Positions 44,640 to 55,320 of a stretch of 64,000 bases of DNA are shown here, in pieces (the first letter of the stretch is position 1; every line of letters starts with the position of its first letter). A program made the position numbers and the translations under genes. This DNA is from Macrothele yani (lineage: Eukaryota > Arthropoda > Arachnida > Araneae > Macrothelidae): NCBI GenBank assembly GCA_039090855.1, contig CM076999.1, positions 111,165,072 to 111,229,071 on the forward strand, read 5' to 3'. The notes under the pieces were generated by a model. That model was not told where the DNA came from and did no database searches. It was given only the letters and a program-made list of their open reading frames with translations.

Positions 44640-46150
44640 AAGACCTAGCCGTATGCAAAGCAGATAAAGTTGGTTGCCCAGTCATCATTGGTAAAGAAAC
44701 TCTAAACCAAAAAGTGCTTTCTTTTCTTACATCTGCCAACTGCATCCCTTTACAGTCAGACACCACCAACTCACTCAAAAACTCAGTTGACAGATTAGCT
44801 AAGAAAGAAACTCTTCAATCCTTCCTTGGTGATATATCACCCCCTCCTTACTTTAGAACTCCCAGGCTCTTCCTGCAAGTGAAACTGCATAAAGCTGGTA
44901 ACCCCATCAGACCTTTAGTGGAATATTCTTTTTCTCCAGCAGTAAACCTTGAAAAGAGATTGGTCCTCAAATGCAAATCCCTGGCAGCCAACCATCCTCA
45001 TACAGTTGTCTCTACTTCAAACTTCATCCACAACCTTCCTAATTCCTTTCCTCCTTGTGATAATCTGTATACTCTTGATGTAGAATCTTTGTTTCCCTCT
45101 GTACTATATTTTGATTCCTACATGCTCCTCATGAAGAAATTGATTCTTCATTTTGAACCCCCCGGTCCTCTTATCAAAGATCTTTATGATTGTTTCCACA
45201 CTATTCATCAACATAGTTGTTTTGTTTTCAACAAAATTGTGTATAGGCAACAATCTGGTCTCCCCATGGGCTCACCTCTTTCCCCTCTGCTTGCTGAAAT
45301 CTACATGCAACATATTGAAGTTTCCATAATTCCTCTACACCCTTTTCAACCTTCCCTATGGTTAAGATATGTAGACGACGTTTTCATTAGCTGGCCACAT
45401 TCCGAGTCTGAGCTACAGATACTGATCAACTCCATTACAGAAAAATTTCCTTCCATTAAGCTCACTATATCTAAGGAAGTAAATCACAAAATTGATTTCC
45501 TGGATGTATCTATCTGCAGAAACGCTGATCTCTCCATTACTCGTCTCCGTCTATCGAAAACCTTCTGCAGCCACTAACATCATTCCCTACAAATCTTGCA
45601 CCCTGCATCTCTACAAGCTTGCAGCATTGAAGTCCTACATCCACAGGGCTCATATCATTTGCAACAGCCAACTCTCTCTTCAAGAAGAACTCTCCAAAAT
45701 TTCTACAATAGCCCTCTCTCATGGTTTCCCTGCTGTTACAGTCAACTCCCTCATAAAGAAATATGAAAACCATTCGAAAATCGAATGCCTCCTTCCTCAC
45801 AAGAAAGAAGACCTGAAATTCTGTGGTTCTGTTCCTTACCATCCTTCCTATGCTTATAAGTTACAGATTCTTTTTAGAAGTTTTGGTTACCATCTTGCCA
45901 TTAAATCTACCCCAAACATCTTGAAACTTCTACAAAGGGATAGGGACAAAGTTGAAAGCCTGAACCTCCCAGGAGTTTACTGCATTCCTATCTCTTTCTT
46001 CTACTGGGGATAACTTATACATTGGAAGCACATACAGGAGCATAAGCCATAGAATTTTAGAACATAGAAAAGATGTTTCGAAAGGCAATCCCAACACTGC
46101 CTTGTCTATTTTGACAATGGAAGACACATCTGCAGTTCCCCACTGGAACG
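44640..46150 (+). pseudogene. Penelope reverse transcriptase-GIY-YIG protein, frameshifted
   Basis: Open from about 44643 (DLAVCKADKVGCPVI, no start codon because the 5' end is missing). RT motifs are in order: FLQVKLHKAGNPIRPLV, LYTLDVESLFPSV, QQSGLPMGSPLSPLLAEIYM, and the catalytic LRYVDDVFISW, then KIDFLDVSICR. A frameshift near 45540 moves the frame to VYRKPSAATNIIPYKSC. A one-base insertion near 45998 (CTCTTTCTTC against CTCTTCTTC in the other copy) breaks the GIY-YIG (GVYCIPIS, then NLYIGSTYRSISHRILEHRK). Penelope elements combine a telomerase-related RT with a GIY-YIG nuclease; this copy cannot make the whole protein. Confidence 0.9.
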
Positions 46151-46353
46151 AAGCAAAACGAATTGCTTCGTTTGACAATCGTTTTGCCCTGCGTTACCGT
46201 GAAAGCATAGAAATTATTTTCAACTCAATGACTTGCAACTCCGAATCTCCTCTCTACATTCCGTTAATCTGGAGATCAATTCTAAATTTTGGCAACAAAA
46301 ATAGGAAAAATTCAAATGTAGAATCTGGCAACAATCTTAGTCCTCCATTGGCG

Positions 46354-46380
46354 TGATGAAGACCTAAGATAAGGTCGAAA
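46354..46380 (+). ncRNA. Hammerhead-like ribozyme core in Penelope 3' region
   Basis: TGATGA (46354-46359), a GACCT/AGGTC stem with a six-base loop (46361-46376) and GAAA (46377-46380) reproduce the catalytic core order. The base before TGATGA is G rather than the usual C, so activity is doubtful. Hammerhead motifs are established features of Penelope-like elements. Stems I and III were not resolved. Confidence 0.45.
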
Positions 46381-46496
46381 GCTTCAACTTACGAACTTTT
46401 TGTAAAAGTTTTAGTTAACGTAACTAGCGTGATCAAGTCACCTTTCTTTGTTAATATTGTTACGTGTTTTGCCCATAATCGTCAGGGATTGTTACT

Positions 46497-46650
46497 TATA
46501 GGTATTTCGTAAACACCAGCTCTATCCAAGCAATTCTTGTTTTCTTTTGTATTGAATACAATATTTTTAATGGTGTGCACTTTATTGCCCAATTGTAAAT
46601 TATACGTATCACACAATTCATTAATTTCAGCTGAAATTCCTTTTATGTAC
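46497..46650 (-). pseudogene. Penelope element 3: GIY-YIG segment, upstream half
   Basis: The minus strand reads KGISAEINELCDTYNLQLGN, KVHTIKNIVFNTKENKNCLD and RAGVYEIPISNNP, the start of a GIY-YIG nuclease (GVYxIPC). The last codons are the target duplication; the frame resumes at 43669. Confidence 0.78.
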
Positions 46651-46693
46651 AGAAACGATCTAATATTTAATCTGCTTATTATTATTTCTTCTT

Positions 46694-46918
46694 ATGTTTG
46701 AAGAATTAATACAATTGTTCTGTGCTTCATTTTTCGATGTACAGATTATAAAACAACCCAACACATTAAATTATACTGTTTATAGAAAAACGTCATACAT
46801 ACCTGTGATTATACCATATGATTCTTATCATCCATATGCTCATAAATGTAACAGTATTAAGACTTTAATAAAAAGAGCTTTTACGCACATGTCAAATATG
46901 CAATACAGAAATGATTAA
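46694..46918 (+). pseudogene. Penelope RT C-terminal fragment (opposite strand)
   Basis: The + strand encodes FFDVQIIKQPNTLNYTVYRK and VIIPYDSYHPYAHKCNSI, then KTLIKRAFTH. This is the post-catalytic part of a Penelope RT (FLDVTI, YRKPT, SxHPxxHK). It points away from the minus-strand GIY-YIG segment next to it, so this second Penelope element also has an inverted arrangement. Confidence 0.75.
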
Positions 46919-46931
46919 TTGAAATACACGC

Positions 46932-47520
46932 CGTACACAAGATCTTTTATACTTCATACTCATGATCTTTTTCTCAAGCAGACACTCCTGAATCTGATCC
47001 TCCTATGACTTCCTTGGCCTTCCTCTGCTTTTCCTTTCTGTCACTTGGGCTGAAAATTTTTTCTTAGTAAGTATCTCATCACTCATTCTTTCAACATGCC
47101 CAAACCACTGAAGCATATTAGTCTCCACCTTGCTAACAACATTTTGCTTCACATTACACAACTCCAACACATCTTCATTCCTCACACGATCAGAATGTGT
47201 CTTTCCACAAACCCCCGTAAGTAACGTGTTTCTCCAGCACACAAACCTATGACTTTCAATGAAGAATTCGCTCTCCTACTAATTTCACCATCCAATTTGT
47301 TCTCTCTGTCAAACATGCTTCCTAAATACAAACACATTCACCTGACCAATATCTGTGCCATTAAGACTTATCTTGCATTCAGTAAGAACAGTTCCTCGCT
47401 GAAAAACCATAACTTTGGTTTTTCCCTTATTTATACTCAGTTTGAATTTCATACATCCGGGACAACATACTCTGCAACTCACTCTTGCTCTCTGCCAACA
47501 GGACTGTGTCATCAGCAATC
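46932..47520 (-). mobile_element. LINE family 2, truncated copy
   Basis: The minus strand shows KVETNMLQWFGHVERMSDEI and ERKSRGRPRKS, then further right TECKISLNGTDIGQVN and KFKLSINKGKTKVMVF. Small deletions and frame changes are present. The 5' truncation is near 47520. Confidence 0.85.
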
Positions 47521-47870
47521 TGCACACACACATATTACCAAGACAATATCGATTGCATATATACATTCGATTTGCATATATGCCAACCAGTATGGATATT
47601 ACAAGTTTTTGGTTAGAATTGCGGAAGAATGGACATGACAAAATTACAGAGAATCGCCATTTAATTTTCCTGCTTTGAAAACAGGCATGAGGTTCTCTCA
47701 AGGAATCATGGAATTCCATTAGTGGAACAGCCTAAACATATCTGCCAAGGGACTTGTGAAAACATGCAAATGAAAGACAACAATTCCCTGAAACCATACA
47801 AATAAAAGACTACAAGTCTAACACTTCCTGCAGGTAAGTGAGGAAATTACACACATTATTATGCATATAT
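47521..47870. other. Unassigned sequence
   Basis: No feature is recognised. Confidence 0.55.
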
Positions 47871-49392
47871 CACTAAGCTGTTCTCTGAGATTCCAAGGTT
47901 AGCTCCAAAAAGAAATACAAACTTCCAGGTATTTTTTACTTATTGTTGTCGTATCAAACTTCTCCATTTACAGCGATCTTGACATACAACTCATGCTTCA
48001 CTAATATCCATTACACGCCGTATACACAAGATCTTTTATACTTCATAATCTTTTTCTCATGCAGACACTCCTCAATCTGATCCACCCATGTCTTCCTTGG
48101 CCTTCCTCTGCCCTTCCTTCCTGCCACTTGGGCTGAAAAGATTTTCTTAGTAAGCATTTCATCACTCATTCTTTCAACATGGCCAAACCACCGCAGCATA
48201 TTGGTCTCCACCTTGCTAACAAGATTTTGCTTCACATTACACAACTGCAATACATCTTCATTTCTCACACAATCATATCGTGTCTTGCCACAAACCCCAC
48301 GTAAGTAACGCATTTCTTCATCACACAAACGACTCCTATGTTTCTTCTGCAGTACCCAGGTTTCACTGACATACATCAGAGTAGGAACAATTACTGTTTC
48401 ATACACAGCCATGCTGGACTCTCTAGAGAACACATCATTCCTGTGAAAACCTCCCAGAGAAGCTATGACTTTCAAATGAAGAATTCACTCGTCTACTAAT
48501 TTTACCATCCAATTTGTTCTCTCTGTCAAACATGCTTCCTAAATACACAAACTCACTCACCTGGTCAATCACAGTACCATTTATACTTACATTACATTCA
48601 GTGCTACCAGTTCCTCTCTCAAACACCATAACTTTGGTTTTTCCCTTATTTATACTCAGTTTGAATTTCATGCAAACTTCGTGCATCCGAGTCAACATGC
48701 TCTGCAACTCACTTTTGCTCTCTACCAACAGGACAGTGTCATCAGCATATAGCAATCTGCACACATGGATATCACCAAGACATAAACCACTATTATCTAT
48801 TTTTGCCTCACGCATGCATGCATCCATAAATATATTAAACAGCCATGGTGACATTACACAACCTTGTCTAACTCCTGCACCAATGGAAAACCATTTTGAT
48901 AAAACACCATTCACTCGTACACAAGCTCTACTACCAGCATACATGGCTTTTACACTATTAAGTAGATTCCAAGATACACCATATTCATTCAATACCTTCC
49001 ACAAAAGTGTCCTATTCACTCGGTCGTAAGCTTTCTCTAAATCTATGAAGGCAGTAAAAACTTTCTTCCCAACAGCCAGATACTTTTCAATCATTGTGCG
49101 TAATGCAAAAATCTGGTTAGTGCAGCCTTTACCAGGCATAAAACCACTCTGAACATCCTTTACTTTTTCAATAACAACCTTACCAAACACTTTCCCTGGC
49201 ACACTCAGTAGGCTAATACCACGATAGTTCTTGCATTCAGTCTGATCACCTTTTCCCTTATACAAAGGAACAATAATAGCATCCTTCCAATCCCGAGGGA
49301 CCATTCCTAACTCCCAGCACAACTGGCAAATTTCAGTTAACCAGCCAATTATAGAGTCACCACCACACTTCAACATCTCTGCACATTCCCCC
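47871..49392 (-). mobile_element. LINE family 2, longest copy in the window
   Basis: The minus strand carries a near-complete reverse transcriptase: VPRDWKDAIIVPLYKGKGDQ, NYRGISLLSVPGKVF, QSGFMPGKGCTNQIFALRTM, FIDLEKAYDRV, GAGVRQGCVMSPWLFNIF, and catalytic LLYADDTVLL. After a frameshift near 48475 the C-terminal region follows (PTLMYVSETWVLQKKHRSRL, NMLRWFGHVERMSDEMLTKK, KGRGRPRKTWVDQIEECLHE). Only one break is seen over about 460 residues. The endonuclease is missing by 5' truncation at about 49392. The clade is not determined; the architecture is like RTE/Jockey-type LINEs. Confidence 0.9.
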
Positions 49393-49462
49393 GTAATGCA
49401 TTTGTTTGATTTCTATATGACCCATGACCTGCAGAGACTTTTTGAACGCCCTGCGTATATAA
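49393..49462. other. Solo end of another mariner-like repeat
   Basis: Minus-strand ACGCAGGGCGTTCAAAAAG followed by TCTCTGCAGG resembles a mariner terminus. It is a fragment between the LINE and the mariner copy. Confidence 0.4.
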
Positions 49463-49463
49463 A

Positions 49464-50687
49464 CACGAGAGTTGTGCCAAAAGTAATGCAAAAGTGGGCA
49501 TAACTTTTTTATTAATTAATAGAGGCTGTTCAAACTGCACATGCTGGTAGAGTAACTTATTCTCTATACAAAGGTATTTCTCAACATTGTCTCCGTCACA
49601 AGCAACGCATTTGCGCCAGCCCAACTCTCGAATCCTCTTTGAAAAAATTCAGGTTTGGACTGTTGTACCCACTTCTTTACAGCCACTTTCACCTGTTCTG
49701 TGTCACCAAATCGCTGTCCCCGAAGCTTCGTTGGACCGAACAGGTGGAAGTTGGAGGGTGCCAGATCTGGGCTGTACTGTGGATGGAGGACCACCGACCA
49801 GCCTAATTTTCTGATCACCTGATTTGTTGCCAAAGATGTGTGTGGTCTTGCATTGTCATGGTGAATGTGGATCCTTTTCAGATTCTTCTGTTCATCTCTT
49901 CCTCCTTATGGCTTCTTTAGTGTCTCAATGTACCACTCGCTGGTCACAGTACAGCCACGTTCCAGAAAATCAAGGGGAATGACATCCCTGCCCTCCCAAA
50001 ACACAGGCATGACTTTCTGTGCTTATTGCTGGCTCTTGAACTTCTTAGACCTTGGCGAAGAGGTGTGACGCACCCACGTTTCACCCCGTCACCAGATCGG
50101 AAGAAAACGCCATTGGTCTCAAATGCTTCCAGAAGATCAGAGCAGACTTCCACCCTTCTCTCCTTCAAGTCGGGTGTCAACTGCCGAGGTACCCACTTTG
50201 CACACATTTTCTGATATCCTAAGCTTTCCAGCATCTTCTGCATGGCCTTGTGGCCACAGTACAGTTGTGCAACAAGCTCGCAGATTGTGACTTGTTTCTC
50301 TGTACGTATCAATTCACCCACTCGCCGGTGATTCGTTTCAGTGGTCGCAGATTGTTGTCTCCTACTGCATGGTTCGTTTGTTTTCAATGCTTCTTTCCCT
50401 TTCTTTAAACTTCTTCATCCATCTGTGCACTCTGCTGTTGTCAGTGGTGTCATCTCCGTAACCGTCCTGTAGCCTCCCGTGGATGTCGGACAGCCTGCAC
50501 CCTTCCTTTGTTAAGGACTCAATGGTGGCACATTGCTTCTGCTTGGAATTCATTATTTACCTGCAATGAAGAAGAAGGGTTACTATAGAGGTAGGGTTAC
50601 TCTACCAACATGTGCAATTTGAGAGACTTCTGTCAGTTAATAAAAAAGTTAAGCCCATTTTTGCATTTCTTTCGGTACAACCCTCTT
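49464..50687 (-). mobile_element. Mariner element, second copy
   Basis: Same family as 40648-41886. The left end is degraded (CACGAGAGTTGTGCC) and the right end reads CAACCCTCT on +; inner parts GCAAAAGTGGGCATAAC and CCAACATGTGCAATTTGA match. The transposase is on the minus strand. Confidence 0.9.
49564..50553 (-). pseudogene. Mariner transposase, broken
   Basis: The minus strand starts MNSKQKQCATIESLTKEGCR with HTH RVHRWMKKFKER, then ATTETNHRRVGELIRTEKQV, KWVPRQLTPDLKERRVEVCS and FFRSGDGVKRGC (first-Asp region damaged). It ends NQVIRKLGWSVVLHPQYSPD with LAPSNFHLFGP (third Asp of DD34D) and FFQRGFESWAGANALLVTE. Frameshifts lie near 50370 and 49940. Confidence 0.88.
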
Positions 50688-50993
50688 ATGTTTGTACATT
50701 ATTATATGTATAATTATAAGTTGAGTTTCAAATTTGTAGTTCAGAGCAAATTTGTTGACATTGGGCCAGGGTTGGATGCGGGTTGGGTCGAATTATGTGA
50801 TGTCTGGGTCAGGTCTGGGACCAAAGATTTAGATCCAAGTCTGGCCATGTCACATACTTGCTGTCATTTCCAACAAGGATGACCCTACTTGATATTTGAT
50901 AAGGGTTCATAATTTTTTACCAGTGTGTGTATATAAACTAATAGGACAAAAATTGCATTAAAATACTATTTTTTATCATTTACAAAAAATTAC
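50688..50993. other. Unassigned sequence
   Basis: Nothing recognised except a short GGGTC/GGTCTGG-rich patch near 50765-50850. Confidence 0.5.
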
Positions 50994-51391
50994 AGTAATT
51001 TCCGTCGTATTATCCACACCAGCGCATAATCCACAGTTCGTGAAATTCACATGATTTTTTTTTTTTTTTCCGGTGTATAATCCGCAGACTGTGACATTCA
51101 GGGAAAAAAATCACCATATAATCCGCACATCATAGATGTTGAACTGGAAGTGGAATTTCCTACTGAAAAATCGGTCACATAATGACCCATGGAGTCCGAA
51201 GAAGTAAGAGAAAAAAACGATTTTAATAAATAAAGAAATTCGTTTTTAAAGATTACTGTTTTATATTTTTATCTCGGACAGATAAAGGGTGTGGCGTCCA
51301 TAGATCACGCCGATGCAGCTCCAGAGTCACTGCATTACACCTTGCCAATGATGAAAGGCTGATACAGAACAAGTCATAGAAATACCCTATG

Positions 51392-51882
51392 TCATCATCA
51401 TCATCATAGTCAACCATTATCAATCCACTGCTGGACGAAGGTCTCCCCAAGTTTCCTCCACAACAGTCTGTCTTGTGCCAGTCTCCTCCATGTCACTCCT
51501 GCATACTTTCGAATTTCATCCACCCATCACCCATGGGGTCTTCTTCTGGGTCTTTTCCTGTCCCTTGGAATCCAATCTAAAATTTCGGCTGTCCATCGAT
51601 GGTCTGTCCTTCTGGCAGTATGTCCAGCCCATTGCCATTTCAGGGATTTAACCTGACCATGATGTCTTCCACTCTTGTCATTTTTCGGATCCACGAGTTC
51701 CTCATCTTATCTCTCCTGGTTACACCAAGCATGCACCTCTCCATGGTTCTTTGAGTTGCCTGCAGCCTTTGTATGTCTCTTTTAGTTAAGGTCCACGTCT
51801 CTGCACCATACGTAAGCACTGGAAGGATGCATTGATCGAACACTTATCTTTTAAGACATAATGGCATATTGCTCTTGAAAAT
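51392..51882 (-). mobile_element. RTE LINE, 3' fragment
   Basis: The minus strand encodes MFDQCILPVLTYGAETWTLT, RMMERCMLGVTRR-like sequence and ends with (ATC)n on + (51392-51404). It corresponds to the last ~490 bp of the full-length RTE. Confidence 0.93.
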
Positions 51883-52586
51883 TTTTCAGCCCTGAACATG
51901 CATTGGGGTTAAGTTGCATACCTGAGCGAGTGAGTGCGGTAATCCTAATGTCCGTGCACCTACCACTGATGATGGCTACAAATGTTAGCAGAAACTAGTT
52001 TGGTGCTTCACATTCGGGAGATTTCTATTTTTTTTTTTTTTTCTTTTTCAAGATTGTTTATTTTCGAGTTTTTTTTTTGGTAAAAGTTTAATTCATCTTC
52101 AGTTTTCATTATGTATCAGGGTGCTTCGCGGTCAAGATTGTCTCCTCTTCATGATTGTAGTTCGTTTTTTAAAAAATTCAACAAGGTTTTAATTCAGTTT
52201 CTTATTTCATTGATGTTAAAGGATTTTTTTGCATTGTAAAAATTCATCTTGTTTAATTTTATCTGGTGCAGATTTTACAATATCATGAATTTTAACCTCA
52301 CAATTGAAAGAATTCACATTCTTAGATGACGCACATATGAAGCCCCGACAGCCACTATGAATATTGTAAGTACTGATACTTATTATTATTATACTTGACT
52401 TCAATTGCCAATACTATGTTAACGTCCTTTTGCAATCTCCCGATAGCTGAACTTGCATAACGTGTGAAACAGTATTTACAGACATTTAATGTCAACCGAA
52501 TTAAAATATCGTAGCCACGTAAAAAGTATGTTCATAGCAACTTAGCGAAAATTGAACAACGATATATGCCATTGTAACTGCTGATA

Positions 52587-53168
52587 TATCATCATCGTCA
52601 ACCATTATCAATCCACTGCTGGACGAAGGTCTCCCCAAGTTTCCTCCACAATGGTCTGTCTTGTGCCAGTCTCTTCCACGTCACTCGCGCATACTTTCGA
52701 ATTTCATCCACCCATCTCCCATATGGTCTTCTTCTGGGTCTTTTCCTGTCCCTTGGAATCCAATCTAAAATTTCGGCTGTCCATCGATGGTCTGTCCTTT
52801 TGGCAGTATGTCCTTCTGGCAGTATGTCCAGCCCATTGCCATTTCAGGGATTTAACTGTGATCATGATGTCTTCCACTCTTGTCATTTTTTTGATCCACG
52901 AGTTCCTCTTCTTATCTCTCCTGGTTACACCAAGCATGCACCTCTCCATGCTGCTTTGAGTTGTCTGCAGCCTTTGTACCTCTCTTTTAGTTAAGGTCCA
53001 TGTCTCTGCACCATACGTAAGCACTGGAAGGATGCATTGATCAAACACTTTTCTTTTAAGACATAATGGCATATTGCTCTTGAAAATTATGCTGTTTCTT
53101 CCAAAAGCTCTCCAGGCAAGTTTTGTACGCCGATTAATTTCTTCATCAATGTGACCCTCAGTTGATAT
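52587..53168 (-). mobile_element. RTE LINE, longer 3' fragment
   Basis: The minus strand encodes LCLKRKVFDQCILPVLTYGA, QSSMERCMLGVTRRDKKRNS and VKSLKWQWAGHTARRT. Homology to the full-length RTE starts at its position ~20100. A 16-bp local duplication (TTTTGGCAGTATGTCC / TTCTGGCAGTATGTCC) lies near 52797-52828. Confidence 0.93.
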
Positions 53169-53914
53169 CTGCTTTCAGAGTTGGGGGATCGGCTTATACG
53201 TAGGCCAGTAAAAACTTCCGTGAATTCTCTCGCGGAATTTACCTACGGATTTGTTTACGTTTTAAACCGCGGCTCAGAGGCTTTCCACATTTTACTGCAC
53301 GATTGTGTTCTGACCTCAAAACTATCACGCGGTGACACAATCATATCCTCAATTCTGTCCACCACTTTAAATAAATTCAACAGTGTAACTGAAATGTTTC
53401 CTTTTCAAAGACATCATGAATAGCAATGAAGGAAAATAGCAGCAATGACATTGGTCAAAACAGTGAAAGACGAACTGAAAACAAGGCAGCGCACGTGAGA
53501 TCCAAAAGGAGGAACGCGTCGGTTCGTGCAGCAAGCGCTGTGCGTTCTTTTTGGCTTTTTGCCAAAAACAGAGATGGCACGACAGTCAGAGCTGTCCTCA
53601 ACGATAACAAAATGACCCCTAGCATCCCTTCCCACAACTTTCCCGATCTTTCGTTACGGCATTCCTCCTCCCTAGTCCGTACAAACTCTTGAACCGAGGA
53701 AAATTCTTCCAAGGGAGTTCCTTTTCCAGTTATATCCCCTTCCCTGCACAATTACGCTGCAGATTTTTTTTTTTAAATCAGAGGGTAGTAACATTTTTTT
53801 TTTTTTTTTTTTTAGTCTGCATATTATCTTCTGCATCGGCATATAATCCGCAGAACCTATATTTTAAACTTTTTTAGCAAATAATATCCGCGAATTATAC
53901 GACGAAAATTATGG

Positions 53915-54344
53915 TAGTAATCCCAAGCTGAGTGTTACAAATTGTATGTTGGATGAGTGTATAATTACAGCTTTTTTTTTAATTTTTTTTTTTTATGGAT
54001 TTCAGTTGTGCTACGTTGGATGTGCAATTTTACCTAACGTTTGTGTCGTTAAAGAGTTATGCAAATTAACTAAGGAAATAAATGTGTGACGTCAGTTTAG
54101 TAATTCTGAGTTGCTTTCTTTGTTTTTTTCTGTCTGACTAAAAGTAGAGTTATAAAAAATAAACGAAACTAACATGACATGACAATCATAAGATACCAAT
54201 ATTTGGTGTCACACTTTTTCAGATGTTAAATTAATCAATTTTCTGATTATTAGAAACACTTGAAGTAATAGTAACCAAACATTGCATCACTTTGTGGTAT
54301 GAAATATAGCGTTATATAATGAAGCCGTGCGTATTGTTTTGCAG
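53915..54344. other. Intron sequence upstream of a FoxN2/3 micro-exon
   Basis: No repeat is recognised. The acceptor GTATTGTTTTGCAG ends at 54344. Confidence 0.7.
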
Positions 54345-54403
54345 TGAAATAAAGCCCTGTCTGTTGGTATCATCACAGCAAGCTATCAAAATTCCTTCAC
54401 CTG
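54345..54403 (+). CDS. FoxN2/3: FoxN2/3, 59-nt exon
   Basis: Flanked by TTGTTTTGCAG and CTG|GTAAGC. Entered in phase 2 it reads (x)EIKPCLLVSSQQAIKIPSP and leaves one base (G) that joins AT of the next exon to make Asp. The other two frames give either a stop or no sensible junction. The peptide itself is not one I can match. Assignment rests on splice sites, on phase continuity into DLFPYLSRRL, and on position between conserved FoxN2/3 blocks. The intron to the next exon is only 98 nt. Confidence 0.78.
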
Positions 54404-54501
54404 GTAAGCAGTATTTTTAAATTTTTGATAGAAGTGGTATTGTACTTAATAATTTTTGCATTTGTAATCGAATTTTGTTCTTTTTTTTTTTTTTTTTACA
54501 G

Positions 54502-54546
54502 ATCTTTTCCCTTATTTGTCCCGGCGCCTTGCTAGCAGTATTAAAG
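54502..54546 (+). CDS. FoxN2/3: FoxN2/3, 45-nt micro-exon
   Basis: An 18-base T-rich tract and ACAG precede it; AAAG|GTAAGC follows. In phase it reads (D)LFPYLSRRLASSIK and leaves a G that joins AC of the exon at 63611 to give Asp, starting DPEVDAAAAM. The reading frame therefore runs cleanly across three exons. SPDLFPYLSRRLA lies between the forkhead domain and the DPxxDAA block, as expected for an invertebrate FoxN2/3 protein. A mariner element begins 38 bp after the donor. Confidence 0.85.
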
Positions 54547-55320
54547 GTAAGCACTATGAATTTTATGTTTAAAAATACAACCTACGTCTGAAAAGTTCCA
54601 GGACTGATGCAATAAAGAATATAAAAAAGTACCATACTCGCAATTAATACTGGTCACTTTCCAAATGCCGCCGTTCTGAATCAAAACACAGTTTCCAGCG
54701 TTTCTGAAGATCTTGAAAACAGTTCTTCAGGAGGGCGTTTTCTGGGATTTCCACAAGTTGTTTTTGTCATGGCTGCTTGGATAGATGTAGTGTCTGCATG
54801 ATACTGTCCTTTTAGTGGCCGTTTTACCCTAGGGAACAGGAAGACGTCACAGGGCAATAAATCAGGAGAATACAGCAAATGTGGCAACAGTGATTTGATG
54901 GTGAGGCAGAAACTGTTGGACTGACAATGCGGTATGTGGCCTTGCATTATCATGAAGCAAGTACCAATTTTCAGATTCTCATTTCTTGGGAATGATGAAT
55001 ACTGCCGTGTAAACGTCGTAAAACTTGCTTGTGCAATCTTAGCTTATGGTTTGACCCACTGGTAAGAATCCCTTGTGGTCTATACCTTTCGAATCGAAAA
55101 AGGCTGTCAGCATTGTCTTGGATGGTTGCATGTGGGCTTTCTTGGTTGATGGTGGGTGGCATTCAGTGCTTCGTCGCTTGGTTTGTGGATCATACTGCAT
55201 GCATCATGCTTCATCTCCTGCAATAATTTTGGAGCAAAAATCAGGATCCTCAGCTTCAGTGCCCAACAGACCGGAACAGATTGATGAACCAGTCTTTGGT
55301 GAATCCCCAGCATTGTGTGG

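Larger units (their letters stand above)
43682..46484. mobile_element. Head-to-head Penelope-like element dimer
   Basis: An internally deleted copy on the minus strand (43682-44635) faces a longer copy on the plus strand (44636-46484). About 0.9 kb of 3' sequence is shared in inverted orientation. GGGATTGTTACT flanks the whole unit at 43670-43681 and 46485-46496. This indicates that the pair entered as one insertion, in a second Penelope element. Inverted and tandem arrangements are known for this superfamily. Confidence 0.88.
50994..53914. repeat. Repeat family X, copy 2, with RTE insertions
   Basis: The left end ACAGTAATTTCCGTCGTATT and right end (reverse ACCATAATTTTCGTCGTATA) are inverted, suggesting a DNA element. 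Homology to copy 1 covers 50994-51391 and 53169-53914. Between them are RTE fragments at 51392 and 52587 and ~700 bp (51883-52586) of unassigned sequence. T-runs lie at about 51057, 53764 and 53797. Confidence 0.7.

Noticed and set aside
49870..50387. Separate host gene on the minus strand
   Set aside because: Its translated segments match the mariner transposase at 40777-41775.
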